From positions 15,879,501-15,943,500 of the forward strand of contig NC_135245.1 of assembly GCF_947623445.1 (NCBI RefSeq): a DNA stretch of 64,000 nt. The letters are read 5' to 3'. The translations under genes were made by a program, and so were the position numbers. Shown in pieces: positions 1-12,300 of this stretch. The stretch is from Clavelina lepadiformis (Eukaryota > Chordata > Ascidiacea > Aplousobranchia > Clavelinidae). Position 1 is the first letter of the stretch. Each line of letters begins with the position of its first letter. The notes beneath the pieces were generated by a model, which worked only from the letters and a program-made list of their open reading frames with translations, was not told where the DNA came from and searched no databases.

Positions 1-77
1 AAACTGTAAAGTCAAGCAAATCAATGCTAATTAAAAGATATGAGATGCTTACAGTAGGCTAGAAGAAAATATTTTAC

Positions 78-1986
78 CTCAGCATTTCAGACTCAGAGAG
101 GAATTTATGTTTTGAAAGCTTTTCATATTCTGGCAGACGTGAAACATTTTGACATTGCGAGCGGTGCAGCAATTTGGGCTTATTAACCCACCAAATGTTA
201 ATTGCAAGATTTCTAGTCGGTGACGAGTTAACTTGGTGATACCACCTGATAAAAAATAACCACACTACACATGTACATGATATAAAAACTGCACTAAAAA
301 CAAAGTTAAAATTCAAAATTAGTAAAAATTCATATGTAAGAAGTTTGTTTCCAGACTTTTGCTGTATTGGGCGGTGCAAAAAAAGTGATAACACTTTTCA
401 ATCTAGAATGTTTCAAAAGCTTGTTATCTTTTACATAAGCAAACGTGCAAACATTATTCATCTTTCCTCATAGTTTCAACTTCATAGGTTGAATGATATT
501 GAAATTGTAACATTTCAGAAGATTCTGGTAAAAAAGTTTAATGCTGATTACCGGGCGCCTGATCATTCGATAGTCACTTTGATACTTTTTAAAAAATTCC
601 AACATGAAAAGGGTTATATTTATCTCTTTTTGCATTACCGCCTATCAGATATATCTCTCCGTAAGTATGACCCTCCATGAGTAGGGTTAAATTTGTATAT
701 GAAGTATGGAGTGCAGTGAAAAGCTTTCTGTTTTTAGCCTCTTACATGTATGGAATGTACAAGCAGTCACCCGGTTCCATGCTTGCTCTATGCCATGGAA
801 TCTTTGACAGCGAAGGATATTTTTGCATGTCAACCCTTTCCACATCAATTGGACTGTGATTTGTTTTTTCACTGTAAGGCACCAAGTCATATAAAGCCTA
901 TAAAAATCATTGTTAGTGATCGATAGAATGCAAAACAGTACATGAAAAAATCTCAGCATGTTGTAATGAAGCTGATTAAACAATAGATATTGAGAGAAAT
1001 TTTATTATAGTGCTTTCTGTTATTGCGCAAATAATACCATTAAATAGTGCTGTTAACTGTTGTGATACCTTATCAATTAACACAAGTTCTTTTGAACCAT
1101 CATAGAGGCAGTTTATATTTTCAAATTCATCAATATGCAAAACAGATTTTGTGCCACCAGATGAAAACCACATAACAGCAGTTTTCAGAAGGTCAGTATA
1201 TCCTCCACAGAGCAAGCATTTTGGCAAAAAAACTTCGTCTAAATAATTAAAAAACAATTTACGTATGACTTGTTTCATGGTATTAATTTCTCAATGACTG
1301 TCAGCATACAGTTTGAATATTACCGGCCATGTGTGTAGTAGGAAGTATATCTTGAACAAGGTAAATGTCTTCAGTTTTGTAACGATCCAAAAATTCTGCA
1401 AAAGTCATCTGCTCTGTCCCCCAGCTGCGGTTTTCTTTTTTCCCTTCTTCAACTTCAATAAACCATTCACCATATTTTTCTCTATAAATATATTGCATAA
1501 GATATGTATCAATTAATCACAAAATTTGTTGGAATGGCCACATTCTGCTAAGCAGAAATTTCTTTTCAATTTTTTTCGTGATATAATTTTGAAATAGGCT
1601 ATATCTATATTTAAAAAAACACCAGAGTGTGTCACTATCACTGATTACATCAAGTGCAAGGAATCACTGCATTAAAATGCTCTTTAAGCCTTTTCAATAC
1701 TATGAAACTTCTTATGTCCTTACCTTAAATGACTGTCACCTTGCCACGTTTTAAATGAAGGAAAAGACTTGGCTGCGCCCTTGAACAAAACAGGCCTGCC
1801 ATGTTTGACATATTTATTAAAGAATTCAACAGGATTGGGCACATCTTCTCTTTCATCTATTAGTGATGGTGTTGTATGTGACCCTAATGGTTGCAAATGT
1901 CCAGAGAGATCAGTAGGTGACACCAACGTTATGTTGAATCCAACATACAGTAGAAATGAAACGGATAACAAAGTAGTCTGTTTCAT
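78..1986 (-). CDS. Secreted JmjC/cupin_8-type Fe(II)/2-oxoglutarate oxygenase, 3' end beyond window
   Basis: Five exons join in frame on the minus strand: 1986-1724, 1481-1324, 1289-1069, 897-746 and 245-78, each with GT/AG borders; the last ends in a donor, so the C-terminus lies outside the window. The start at 1986 gives a hydrophobic signal-peptide-like N-terminus (residues about 1-23); an in-frame ATG at 2016 would add ten residues. The jelly-roll core is visible: HID at residues 192-194 (iron ligands His and Asp) and WYHQV at about 266-270 (distal iron-ligand His), followed by NLAINIWW. Family knowledge: such JmjC proteins hydroxylate protein side chains using Fe(II), O2 and 2-oxoglutarate. 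The signal peptide suggests an ER or secreted site rather than a nuclear demethylase. Substrate unknown. Family call is strong; the exact ortholog is not assigned. Confidence 0.85.
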
Positions 1987-2016
1987 ATTGTATTGTACTA
2001 CATATATTACATACAT

Positions 2017-4250
2017 ACTTATATTACATAAAATATATTGTTAATTTAGTCTGGATTCAAACAGGCTACCTTGGTTCGAAAAATGCATTTTTATCAACTA
2101 ATTATGAAATCAAAAAATATTATCGCAGGTTTTATGATTGCCCAAGCTAAGTTGAGCCCTTTCAACAACCAACTAAAACCTTTTAAACTATTTTCGTGAA
2201 GTGATTTTACGTCAAGTCGTTCAAGTGACTCAAGTCAAGTCATTGACTCTGCATAGTGTCAATTGTTTGTATACACTGATACAAGACAATAGTTTTAGCA
2301 ATGCACTTAAGTTCAATCAGTAAATGGTAATTATCCTGTTCGCCACCAGACAGTTTGCTCATCTCATTTTAATCTAAATAGTGCCTAACATGGGGAGCAA
2401 AGTTACTACAGTACTATAGGTAGGCTAGTGGGGATTGGATAAAGTATATCAGTGTGAATAGTATGTAGTACTGCACTGACTTGAAGCCCAGTGTTTCCCA
2501 ACCTTTTCCTTCTTGCCATACCCTTGCTGCAACCTGCAATCAGTGGTGTATTTAGGATTGCTTTGAGGGAGGGCCAAAAGTTTTTAAAAGCTAGGTCTAA
2601 AATTCCCGTGTTTGCCCACCACCCAAAACGCACGGAGCGCAAGCAATTTGTTTTTTACACCTCAAAAGACGCTTTAAAATGCCTTTAAATGCAATGTGTT
2701 CCATATTTATATGTACTATAGCAGCCGATTTATGGTATACGCTTTTGAAACGCCATGTACAACAATTTTGTAAAGTCAATATCACGATTTTAAACGCCGT
2801 ATAGCGGCAGATATATGTTTTTATAGTTATATCTGATAAGTAGTCGTAACCAAAGAAACGCAACAAAAAAGAATGAAGCTGTAAAAAGGCGGCAAGGCTA
2901 TGGCTATGAACCAAAAAAGTTTGCTTCGTGGGGGAGCCATGGTTAATGCCCCCCGAAGATATGCTAGGCACTGCAGTAGTTCCTTTCTTGCGGACCACCA
3001 ACTTCAAGTTGTTACTTCATTACTTGTTACAGGCTATTTTATGAAGTACTCGGACTCCTGGTTGGGAACCGCACTGTCAGTTCAACCTCATAACGTAAAG
3101 CGTTTTCTTGCCTGATATTGTGTTTCACCCAAATGTTTAGTTGAAATAGAAGACAGCGTAACATTTCTGCAAAGATAATTGCTGCACGGTTTGCATTATG
3201 ATCTTGAAGTTGTAGAGGAAGTGGTTCATGGTTGGGTCGTAAAATTTACAATAAAAACTTGCGTACACGCTCTTTATGTTATTAAATTGTCTCAACTAGC
3301 CAATCCTATGCGAGAGATCACGTTGTGAATAATAAAATTGTGATACTTTAACAAGTAACTGAAAAAGTCACTATTTCTCTTGTTGACGCCAGAAGCCTTA
3401 ATAATGTCTCATACCGAATTACCAATCGCTCGTCACTACCGCTCGTGTTAGCATGGAAGCTCAGTCCCTCACATAAATTTCATCAAAGGAATACGAGTAA
3501 CGTGAAAAGCCGAAAACAAAACAAAAGAATTGTAAGAAGAATGCCAACATTACGAAATAAGCCCAATGATACTATATACAACCAGAACCAATGATAAAAT
3601 CAACTAGGCATTAACTAAATATGGAAAAGATAAGAGAGCCTATTGTTCAGGTGCAATTATTCAGGTAATTTTACTCCGTTGCTGATATATATCATTCTGG
3701 TGTTAATATAAAAACGCATCCATACTACTTAGCATACGTTCTAAGAAAACAAATACTGTGAACGTATGATGTCACGCAGGAGTTTGAGAGCGGGGTCATA
3801 GGTTACCCACGGCGTTGATAACGAGTTGACTTAGCGAAAGCATACTGCTAGCAATGCAAAAAGTATGCGTTTGTTTGCAGTAGCACCCGAGTAATGTCAT
3901 ATTAGTGGAGAGACTTTTCTTAGTCCGGGAATAGAAGTTCTGATATCGTACCATTATAACACTTTCTAAGTGACTGAATTATTTAAAAAAATTACTAGGC
4001 TAGGCGACGTAGGCCTACTGTAGGCTAATATTTGTTTGCTGTTACTGTATGGCAATCGGCAACGTTACCAAATTAAACCTCTATAGTCTATACCAAAGAC
4101 TGCTAGGCTAGGCTGTAAATATTCTAATCATCTGGTATTTCAGCATTGTTTTATTACTAATTTCAGGTGCTATTATAGCAAATAGATGTGATCGATAGTG
4201 CACTTTAAATTATTATTTTGATTGCGCTTTGATTTGTTTATTCTGTTAAG
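2017..4250. other. Intergenic spacer between the oxygenase and SDH copy 1
   Basis: No coding exon that closes splice phases was found. The spacer contains a probable hAT-like repeat (2489-3076). The remainder is AT-rich single-copy-looking sequence and should hold the divergent promoters of the flanking genes; no confident TATA or initiator was identified. Confidence 0.6.
2489..3076. mobile_element. hAT-like non-autonomous element, possibly nested
   Basis: The left end begins CAGTGTTTCCCAACC and the reverse complement of the right end begins CAGTGCGGTTCCCAACC, the pattern of hAT-type terminal inverted repeats. A second pair inside (CAGTGGTGTATTTAGG near 2541 and its rough inverse near 2970) suggests a nested element. 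I see no clean 8-bp target duplication, so the limits are approximate. No transposase is encoded. Confidence 0.45.
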
Positions 4251-7200
4251 ATGGCTTCGGAAAACTTAAGTGCTGTTCTTTACAAAAAAAGGGATACGGT
4301 TCCTCAATGTGACATAGTTTTGGTACATGAATTTATATCAGCTTAGCTTCGGTAGATTATTAGCTACAGTAACCTGGTTTTCACCCACAGTGGAAAGTGT
4401 GGCAGCTGCGTACACAAGGTTCATCAACGTGCACCCCAAATTTTTTATCTTTTCTCTGATTTATGATAAACAAAGAAAGAAAAGCTGGCTGTTTGAACAC
4501 CAATTTGCAATAAATAAAAAAAATGAAATTTGCGCCTTTGCACGCGTTATTTCTCGTCGAAAACTGCCCTAGTTTCCAGTTGACTTTCACAAAGGATATT
4601 TATATATATAACTTTTGCATGTTATTTATATAATAATACTTACATGTGTTGTTTTTGTATTTAGGAAAATCGACCTGTCCCAGAACCGGGAGATAATGGT
4701 ATGATTTCCTTTATATGTTTTCCATGCACATAAGTAGGTTACTTGGATGAATGTCAGTCTAAACAGTTAAACATTTTGTTGGGAAGTTTTACTATTTTGA
4801 CAAGTTCATGCTGGGTACTTAGTTGTCATTCTTAAATTTGAAATGAACATAAAAACTTGCATTTAGAGGTTCTGCTGCAGATGCATTCAGTTGGAATATG
4901 TGGTTCAGATGTTTCTTATTGGTTGAAGGGCCGCATTGGTGATTTTATTGTGAAGGATCACATGGTAATTGGTCATGAAGCTGCTGGAAGGGTGGTAAAA
5001 TGTGGCAAGAATGTTTCTCATCTTAAGCAAGGTTTGGAAAAGAATTTTTGATTATTTGTAAGCGAACTATATCTGCCCTTGTGTAATGATCCTGGTGTAA
5101 TGTTTTTTTACGTGAGCTGCGCTTTTGAAAGTAAAAATAATGCTTGTTTGCTTTTAAGGTGATAGAGTTGCGATTGAGCCAGGTTACCCTTTGTCTAATG
5201 ATGAATTTTCAAAAACTGGCCGTTATAATCTGAGCAAGGTTTTCTTTTGTGCTACTCCTCCAGATGATGGAAATCTCTGCAGATTCTACAAACACAATGC
5301 TGATTTTTGCTACAAGTAATCACATTTAAAACTCATAACGTTACAACAATGTATTCCTGATCCTTTTTGAAATGCTTTGCAAAAACATGTATTTTCACAT
5401 ACTCTAGCAGCATGTTTGTGGCGTTAATATATTGCGTGGTCAAAGGTGTGTGTGACCCAGAACTTTATTCTTAAGGCTCCCTGATAAGGTATCCTATGAA
5501 GAAGGTGCCCTGATTGAGCCACTGTCTGTTGGTATTCATGCTTGTCGCCGTGCTGAGGTCACACTGGGCCACACAGTTTTTGTTTGCGGCGCAGGCCCAA
5601 TTGGTCTTATGTCCTTGCTTGTTTCCAAGGCGATGGGAGCTTCAAAGATTGTTGTCACAGGTAGTACAGTACATCTTATACCTTATTTCATTATTAACAA
5701 AGCAAAATATCTTACCAAATTGTTGCATAAATACACACACGCATGTTAATAAAGTGCTTCGATAAATTACTTAAAGTTCAACTGCAACGCTAAAACAAGT
5801 TGGTCTCAAAATGAAGTAACAACTGCATAATTAACGTTTTCATAAGTCATTCAGCCCAAATCTCTTCCAGTAAGAAGTAATTAATTTTTGAATTTTGCAT
5901 TTTTTTGCATCCCGGCCATCTTCAAAAATAATCTGTGCTCAAATGGACAAGGTACTTCCTCGCACTAAAACCGTGAATGTGGACAACAGAAGTATGCTTC
6001 TGAAATCCTGAACAAGAATGAAATAAGGCCTTTAAATATATGTGGCCAGTTGTAATTACTAGTAACATGTTTTGAACTGTAAGCATTTTAATAATGTCAC
6101 TGCTACAGAATGGATTGCGTTTTTGTGTACTTGGTGTCATCCAGTTTACGTGTCTTGGCAGGATTCGCCAAGATTTCGGATGTACATTGTACAGACCGGC
6201 AAAGGTTGAAAGGGAAAACTGAAACACTAGCATGCACCGTAACTCGTAACCTAATCATTTCATAGCACAATAGGTAGAGAGAGAGTAATTTTTCTCGCTT
6301 CTTAGAGACCTGTAATGTTTTACTGTAACCCAGGCCATACAAGTGTGCAATGTATCGTTTTTCCTGCGCTTTTAGTGCGGGAAAGTACCTTGTCTATTTG
6401 AGCACGGATTATTTTTGAAGATGGCCGGGATGCAAAATTCAAAAATTAATTTCTTCTTACTGGAAGAGATTTCGGCTAAATGACTTATGAAAACGTTAAT
6501 TACACAGCTGTTACTTCATTTTAAGACCAAGTTGTTTTAGCGTTGCAGTTGGACTTTAAGTCTATCCTAGCTTCTTTACATGTGAATGATGTGATTATGA
6601 ATTTAATTTCAGGATCAGTTTTCTTTTTTAAGACTTGTTCCAAAACCGCCTTGATATGGCTAAAAAGCTTGGTGCTGATTATATCTTAAAAATTGAACGC
6701 GGCAAAAGTCCACAAGATGTAGCCAAGCAGGTGGAAGAATTATTAGGCGTCATGCCCGACAGGACAATAGAATGCACTGGAGCAGAATCAGCTATTCAAA
6801 CTGGAATATATGTAAGTTTTAAACTTGCCTTGTTAAAAGTGTGCAAGCGTAGTTTCCCCATAATTTGTTTGCCTTAAAGCTGTATTTCTGCAGGCCACTA
6901 AATCTGGAGGTTGTCTCCTTCTGGTTGGGTTAGGGCCACCCACGGTAAATGTCCCAATTGTAAACGCAGCTTGCCGAGAAGTGGATATAAAAGGAGTTTT
7001 TCGTTATTGCAATACGTGAGCTCTACCGTTTTACAATGTTGTAAGGGCTTTCTCTTTAGTTGTATTGAAGATTTTTGTGACTTTGTTCTTATCTGAAAGG
7101 TATCCAGCAGCCATTCATATGCTTTCGTCTGGCCAAGTTAACGTGAAGCCATTGGTAACTCACCGTTACCCACTTGAAGAAACTGAAGAAGCTTTCAGTG

Positions 7201-7265
7201 TAACAAGAGCTGGTGAGGGAATCAAAGTCATGCTAAAGTGTGATCCAAGTGATCAAAATCCTTAA
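4251..7265 (+). CDS. Sorbitol dehydrogenase, tandem copy 1 (SORD-like)
   Basis: Eight exons: 4251-4322, 4665-4698, 4867-5031, 5159-5315, 5476-5660, 6633-6811, 6894-7015, 7100-7265; joined length 1080 nt, 359 residues, matching the family length (about 357). This zinc- and NAD-dependent medium-chain dehydrogenase oxidises sorbitol to fructose in the cytosol (polyol pathway). Catalytic-zinc ligands are visible: Cys47 in GICGSD, His72-Glu73 in GHEAAG, and Glu157 in ALIEPLSV. The Rossmann glycine motif GAGPIGL is at about 181-187. The loop that binds structural zinc in other dehydrogenases lacks all four cysteines ([11 protein letters not shown]), as expected for animal SDH, which has only the catalytic zinc. 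An AG directly precedes the ATG. Intron 5 carries a TTAA-flanked MITE. A paralogous gene follows 2 kb downstream in the same orientation. Confidence 0.93.
5771..6559. mobile_element. Long-TIR MITE with TTAA target sites (piggyBac-like) in SDH copy 1 intron 5
   Basis: The element at 5775-6555 is flanked on both sides by TTAA (5771-5774 and 6556-6559), the piggyBac target signature. Its ends, AGTTCAACTGCAACGC and the inverse of the right end AGTCCAACTGCAACGC, begin inverted repeats of about 190 bp that stay similar through CGGCCATCTTCAAAAATAAT. It has no coding capacity. Family assignment rests on TTAA alone. Confidence 0.7.
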
Positions 7266-7428
7266 AGCTTGCTTGCGACTTGTTCCTATATGCTACCTGA
7301 TGGTATTATGTGAAGTGGTGTCAGTTGCTGTTTCAGCTTTTCTGTAATTTTTAATTTTAATACATTTTCTATTATAATTAAGTGCAATGCAGTGATTTGG
7401 GTCGTAAAGTTTCTTGGAATGAGATGTT

Positions 7429-7434
7429 AATAAA
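7429..7434 (+). promoter_or_regulatory. Polyadenylation signal of SDH copy 1
   Basis: Canonical AATAAA about 165 bp after the stop codon of SDH copy 1. Confidence 0.5.
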
Positions 7435-7929
7435 TAAGCATTGCAGCCGCGGGAAGTTATATGAAGTGTAATAATGACCCGAGTCACACTTGAGTCAAAT
7501 CTTTTAAACCGACTCTGCTTTAAAGTCGGAAATAACTCGAGTCAGTTGATGACAGCTGTGATGGCAAGAAATGAAACTGTAAGCAACGAAAATAGATATT
7601 GTCGGCACGCGGAGCGGTTACAGCTTCTGGTTGGTAAACATGTGAACCGGGTTCAATTCGCAGACGCCCTATATGCAATTGCCTTTAAGAAAGTTATGAG
7701 CGACAATTGAAACAGTCTAAATTCGGGCAATATAAAAGCATATAGCTATTCATCGGAACTTGCGCCAAGACAAGTTCGGTAGTAACCGGGCTAGAACAGT
7801 TAAGAGTCATCACCGACTAAGTTGTGGAAAAATTTTCCTCAGTCTGAGGAGAACAATCGTGATACTATATCGAAAGCTACTATTTTTCAAACAAATTACA
7901 TATATTTCTGAAAGAAAGTATTAGCGAAA

Positions 7930-8575
7930 CTAATTTTGAAACAGCCATGCATGGTTAGCCGTGTTTGTCAGAGTTCGCTGTTTTCAACGCGTTCGTAAAT
8001 TGCGAACATGTTCACAACTTACAAACGCCTATGTAAAATATTTTGCCTGGCCGAAAGATTCATAATCGCAATTTACGAACGCGTGTGTTTGATTTTTTGC
8101 CTGGCCGAAAGTGTCACAATAACGCGTTTGTAAATTAGATACGCGTTCACAAATTGCATGAACGCTGAATCATGGTGCAAAAAATTTAACTGTGTTGGTC
8201 AAGCAGGTCACTACTGGCTCATCTATACACGCTTGTAAATTGCAATCGCGTTGACTATTTGGGAACGCGTTCACAAATTACGAATATGTTTACAATTGTT
8301 TATAATAATGACCCGTTCGGCCGAAACAGTTATGTTTTTTACATGATAGTTTAGCGCGCATTCGATTTATGAACACGTTGTTATGAACCTTTCGGCCAGA
8401 CAAAATATCATACTTACGCATTTGTAAGTTGCGAACTCGTTCCCAAAAATGTACATGCTGAATAAAGCGAATTGTGACATATATGGCTAACCATAGCCAT
8501 GATGTTATGGTAATAATCAATTAATGCACCTCGTAGTTTGACACGAGAATTGTTTCAAAATTATGGCAAACCATA
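7930..8575. repeat. MITE-like block packed with inverted GTTCGTAAATTGCGAAC-type motifs
   Basis: The flanks are roughly inverted (TTTTGAAACAGCCATG with GGTTAGCC on the left; GGCTAACCATAGCCATG and TTGTTTCAAAATTATGG on the right). Between them, about ten degenerate copies of a near-palindrome resembling GTTCGTAAATTGCGAAC occur in both orientations, interspersed with CTGGCCGAAAG or its inverse. No ORF of note. Limits are approximate. Confidence 0.5.
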
Positions 8576-9316
8576 CTCCAACCAATCTTTCTTAATGGGT
8601 AAACGCGGTCGAGAAGCCAACACTTTATTTAATTTGTCTCAGTAGCCAACCCATCAACTTTATACATGGCGTCTAAGCGAGTTGAGTTTAACTTGCTTCA
8701 CCAACATGCTTTTTTGCTGTTTCAAAAATTAGAAAAAAGCAAAGCAACTTCACCCGTCTGGTTGGTGATGTCAACTTGGCCCGTATAAATAATGTGGGTG
8801 TTGGGTGGACACGCTTAGAGGCGGGTTGAGACCTTTTACGCCGATATCAGCAAATGTTTATGACTGATTTGGTCTGTAAAGAGATATAAATGGGGACTTC
8901 ATCCATAGGCTTGAACACTAACTTACAATACGTAGCCAATCTCCGAAACAGTTAAATAGGTTATCCATGGCCTTTTTATAGCATTGTAGGTATTAATATG
9001 GGCGCATATTGTTATTCTAAAGCTAGCGTTGCTGGGCTTAACCATGTAACAAGGGCCGGTAACCTGTGTGAAACCGTTAGTTTGTTGTCGTTGTGTTAAA
9101 CCAAATCTTAATTGAATTTGGATAAAATATCACGCCCTCGCAAATATGCCTCAGGCACCAACAGGTCACTGCGGCTGTAAGTTAATGATTAAACCTTTTA
9201 TTACAGCCAGACTTACTCATGAATGCCTTTTTGCAGATTGACGGAAGTTCATTCAGTTGATGGGGCATTTGCTGTGCAGGCTAGCCTACTTTTTTTCTCT
9301 TACCAAATAAGTTGTT

Positions 9317-12300
9317 ATGGCTACTGAAAATTTGAGCGCGTTTTTGTACAGAAAACGAGACAAACCTCCGCGATGTGACATTGTTTTGGTAAGTTTGAAA
9401 GTTAATATTAACTTATAAAAGTTATAAGACATAGGCTACGTAACGCGCTTACTTTTTGCATATTGACATATTGTAAGACTTTGTGCAACTGCACTCTTCA
9501 GCAACAGTTAATAAGACTTTAATGATGCATTATACTGTAATTTATTTACAGGAAAACAGGCCGATTCATGAACCTGGGGACAAAGGTAAAAATTATCCAC
9601 TACATAGATAGCCATAAGCTATGCTGGTTTGGATTATGAATGCTTCTTGTTTATGTTATTACAGTAGATCTGACGGTAAAATGATTTGCCTGCAGCTACA
9701 GTAGATGTGTAACTTTCCAATTATTCGTATGAATTCAAACATTTTCACAGAAGTTCTTTTGCAAATGCACTCAGTTGGAATATGTGGCTCGGATGTGCAT
9801 ATGTGGATGGATGCACACATTGGTGATTACGCTATCAAAAATCCTGTTGTAAGTGGCCATGAGGCAGCGGGGAAAGTTTTGAAATGTGGAAAAAATGTCA
9901 CACATCTTAAAGCAGGTGAACCTTACATTTTGGTTGCCTCTTTTGCAGGTCTTTGCATGCATATTTTTGTTGTATACCTTATAGTCTAGGTCTCTAGGAC
10001 TAGGTGTATGTAAAAGATTTATTTTCAGTTAGGTAAAAAATAAGGCTATATCTTGTAGGTGACAAAGTTGCAATTGAACCATTTTACCCACTAAGTGCTG
10101 ATGAATACTGCAAAACCGGCCGATACAATTTATGCAACCATTACTATTTTTGCTCATGTCCTCCAGACCATGGGACTTTAAGTAGGTTCTATACACACCA
10201 AGCTGACTATTGTTACAGGCAAGTTTTAAAGTAGAGTGTATCCTCCGTTAATCAACCACAGCGTTGAACAGCATCCTTTTTAAAGCAGTGCTCCTTAACC
10301 CCTGGTTCGGAACCCAAAAGTGGGTTCCGACTAGGCAACTACAGTAGTTCGAAGCCTTTCGATAACTGAGTACCATGTTCCATTGCATATTTGTTTGAGG
10401 TTTCTGACTAGCAAACTCCTGCAGCAGGAAATTGATTCTTGACGAATGTCTACGTGATAATACAACAGTGGAGGCTAATATAGTGATAAGTAGGGCAACC
10501 AAAAGTCAATATGGTCAATTTTTTTTTACCTGCTCAGAATGCTATGAAACAAGCACAAAACAAATTTCAGCTTTGTACGACGTGTGGTATAGAAGTTATT
10601 AGGTCAGATAAAGTCAAAATGTTACGTTAGGTCAAAATACGGTCAAATTGTTTCGTTAGGTCTTTTTTTTAGGTCAAAATCTATTAAACTTGTAATTTTG
10701 TAACCATTTTGTAATATTATTCTTCCGTTTTTCTCTTTTCTTGTACCGCAAACTATTCCAGTCCCGCAAATTTTACTTAGAACCAAAGACACAAAGAGAG
10801 GGAAGGCTTTTCAGCGCGTTTGGTGACGTCACGATGTGACGGCATTGCATTTGAAACTGCAAGTTGTCAATCTTAATACGCAGAAACGAAAAAAAAGTCA
10901 ACACTAGAAAAGCATTTTGTCATTTTTAAATGCAGCTTTAGATTAGAAAGTTGCTGTAGACAGTGTAGAGACTATCAGTATAGCGTTTTTCAAAATGAGG
11001 TCAAAATTTAAACGTTTTAGGTCAAAATAAGGTCAAAATGTAAACTTTTTAGGTCAAAATAAGGTCAAAATGTAAACTTTTTAGGTCAAAATGAGGTCAA
11101 AATTTGCAAATTTTAAGGTCAAAATTTAAAATTTTTAGGTCAAAAAACTGTTTGCCCTAGTGATAATTAAGGGTTGGAGACCGGTATAGTTTATAGTGTG
11201 ATACTTTTTTCTCATCAATTCTACAGTAAAAGAGAGTGCGAGGACACGTTGTTGATTCCACAGGGGTGCCAACAGTAAAAAAGTTAAAATCACTGGTCTA
11301 AATTGCAATTTACCGTTATTATATAGTACCGAACCGCGGTACTATATAGTACCGAATTACTGTACTATTTCAGTACCGATACCTTTGGTACTATTGCAAA
11401 AAAGTACCGAATCTTTGTACCGAATTACTTTTTTCAAGAAATTTCAATCGGTACCGGTACTTGGTACTTTTCACATGAAAATTTCAAAAATTTAACAAGT
11501 AGGAGAGGGTGGGGTAAAGCGGACCACCTAAGGCTTAAATCGTTACAATTCACTGATTTCACCAAAACATTTGACTTGTTTGTTTTGAGAGTTAACTCTA
11601 AGGTATTTCGCTAATTTTTGAAGTGCCCTTTTATTGATTGCTTGCTTTCTTACATAAAATTTTTTTGATTTAAAAGCACCTCCAATAGTCCACTTTACCC
11701 CACATGTGTGGGGTAAAGTGGGCCACCGTAAGTTTTGAGTAAACAAGGCAATTTGTTCCACATCACAATCAATTTATTTACAAATTGTCATCATAAGCGA
11801 AGTAGTTATGAAAGTAATCGCAGTTCACCATCAATATTTAAAAACATAATTCACAAATAAAGTTGTCATCCTCTTCATTACACCCAGAGCAGGCTTCATG
11901 CGCCCATCGCATGCATTTGGAGCACTGGATCCACCCATCATTCCCGGATGATTTGGAATACATTTCGTTGCAGTAAAAGCATTCTGCATCTACGTTGTTA
12001 TCACTTTCATCGACTGTGTCCTTCTGCTGCATTGATGACCTGGAAACCTTAGCTTTCTTCATAGAACGCTTTTTCGATGAACTTGTTTTACTGCTGTTGC
12101 CAGATACCGCGGATTGGCTACGATTCGTTGCAGCCAACTGCTTCTTGTATGGTGAACTGGTTAAAATAGCAGTTGCACCTCTCTTAGACTTCCTCTTTTG
12201 GCGAGTGTGAGCTGCTTTCGGCATAGGAAGCAGTTCAACAGGACTTATAATTGTGAAACTGGAATTTGCATCTTCAGGAGAGGACGTTTGGGCTACATCT

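Larger units (their letters stand above)
7266..9316. other. Spacer between the two SDH genes
   Basis: It begins with the 3' UTR of SDH copy 1 (AATAAA at 7429-7434 is the likely polyadenylation signal) and includes a MITE-like block at about 7930-8575. The rest shows no supportable coding exon. The last few hundred bases should include the promoter of SDH copy 2; the pyrimidine-rich stretch before the ATG at 9317 is the only notable element. Confidence 0.55.

Noticed and set aside
10248..10502. Minus-strand ORF in SDH intron 4
   Set aside because: Lies in hAT-like repeat sequence, no domain and no splice partner.
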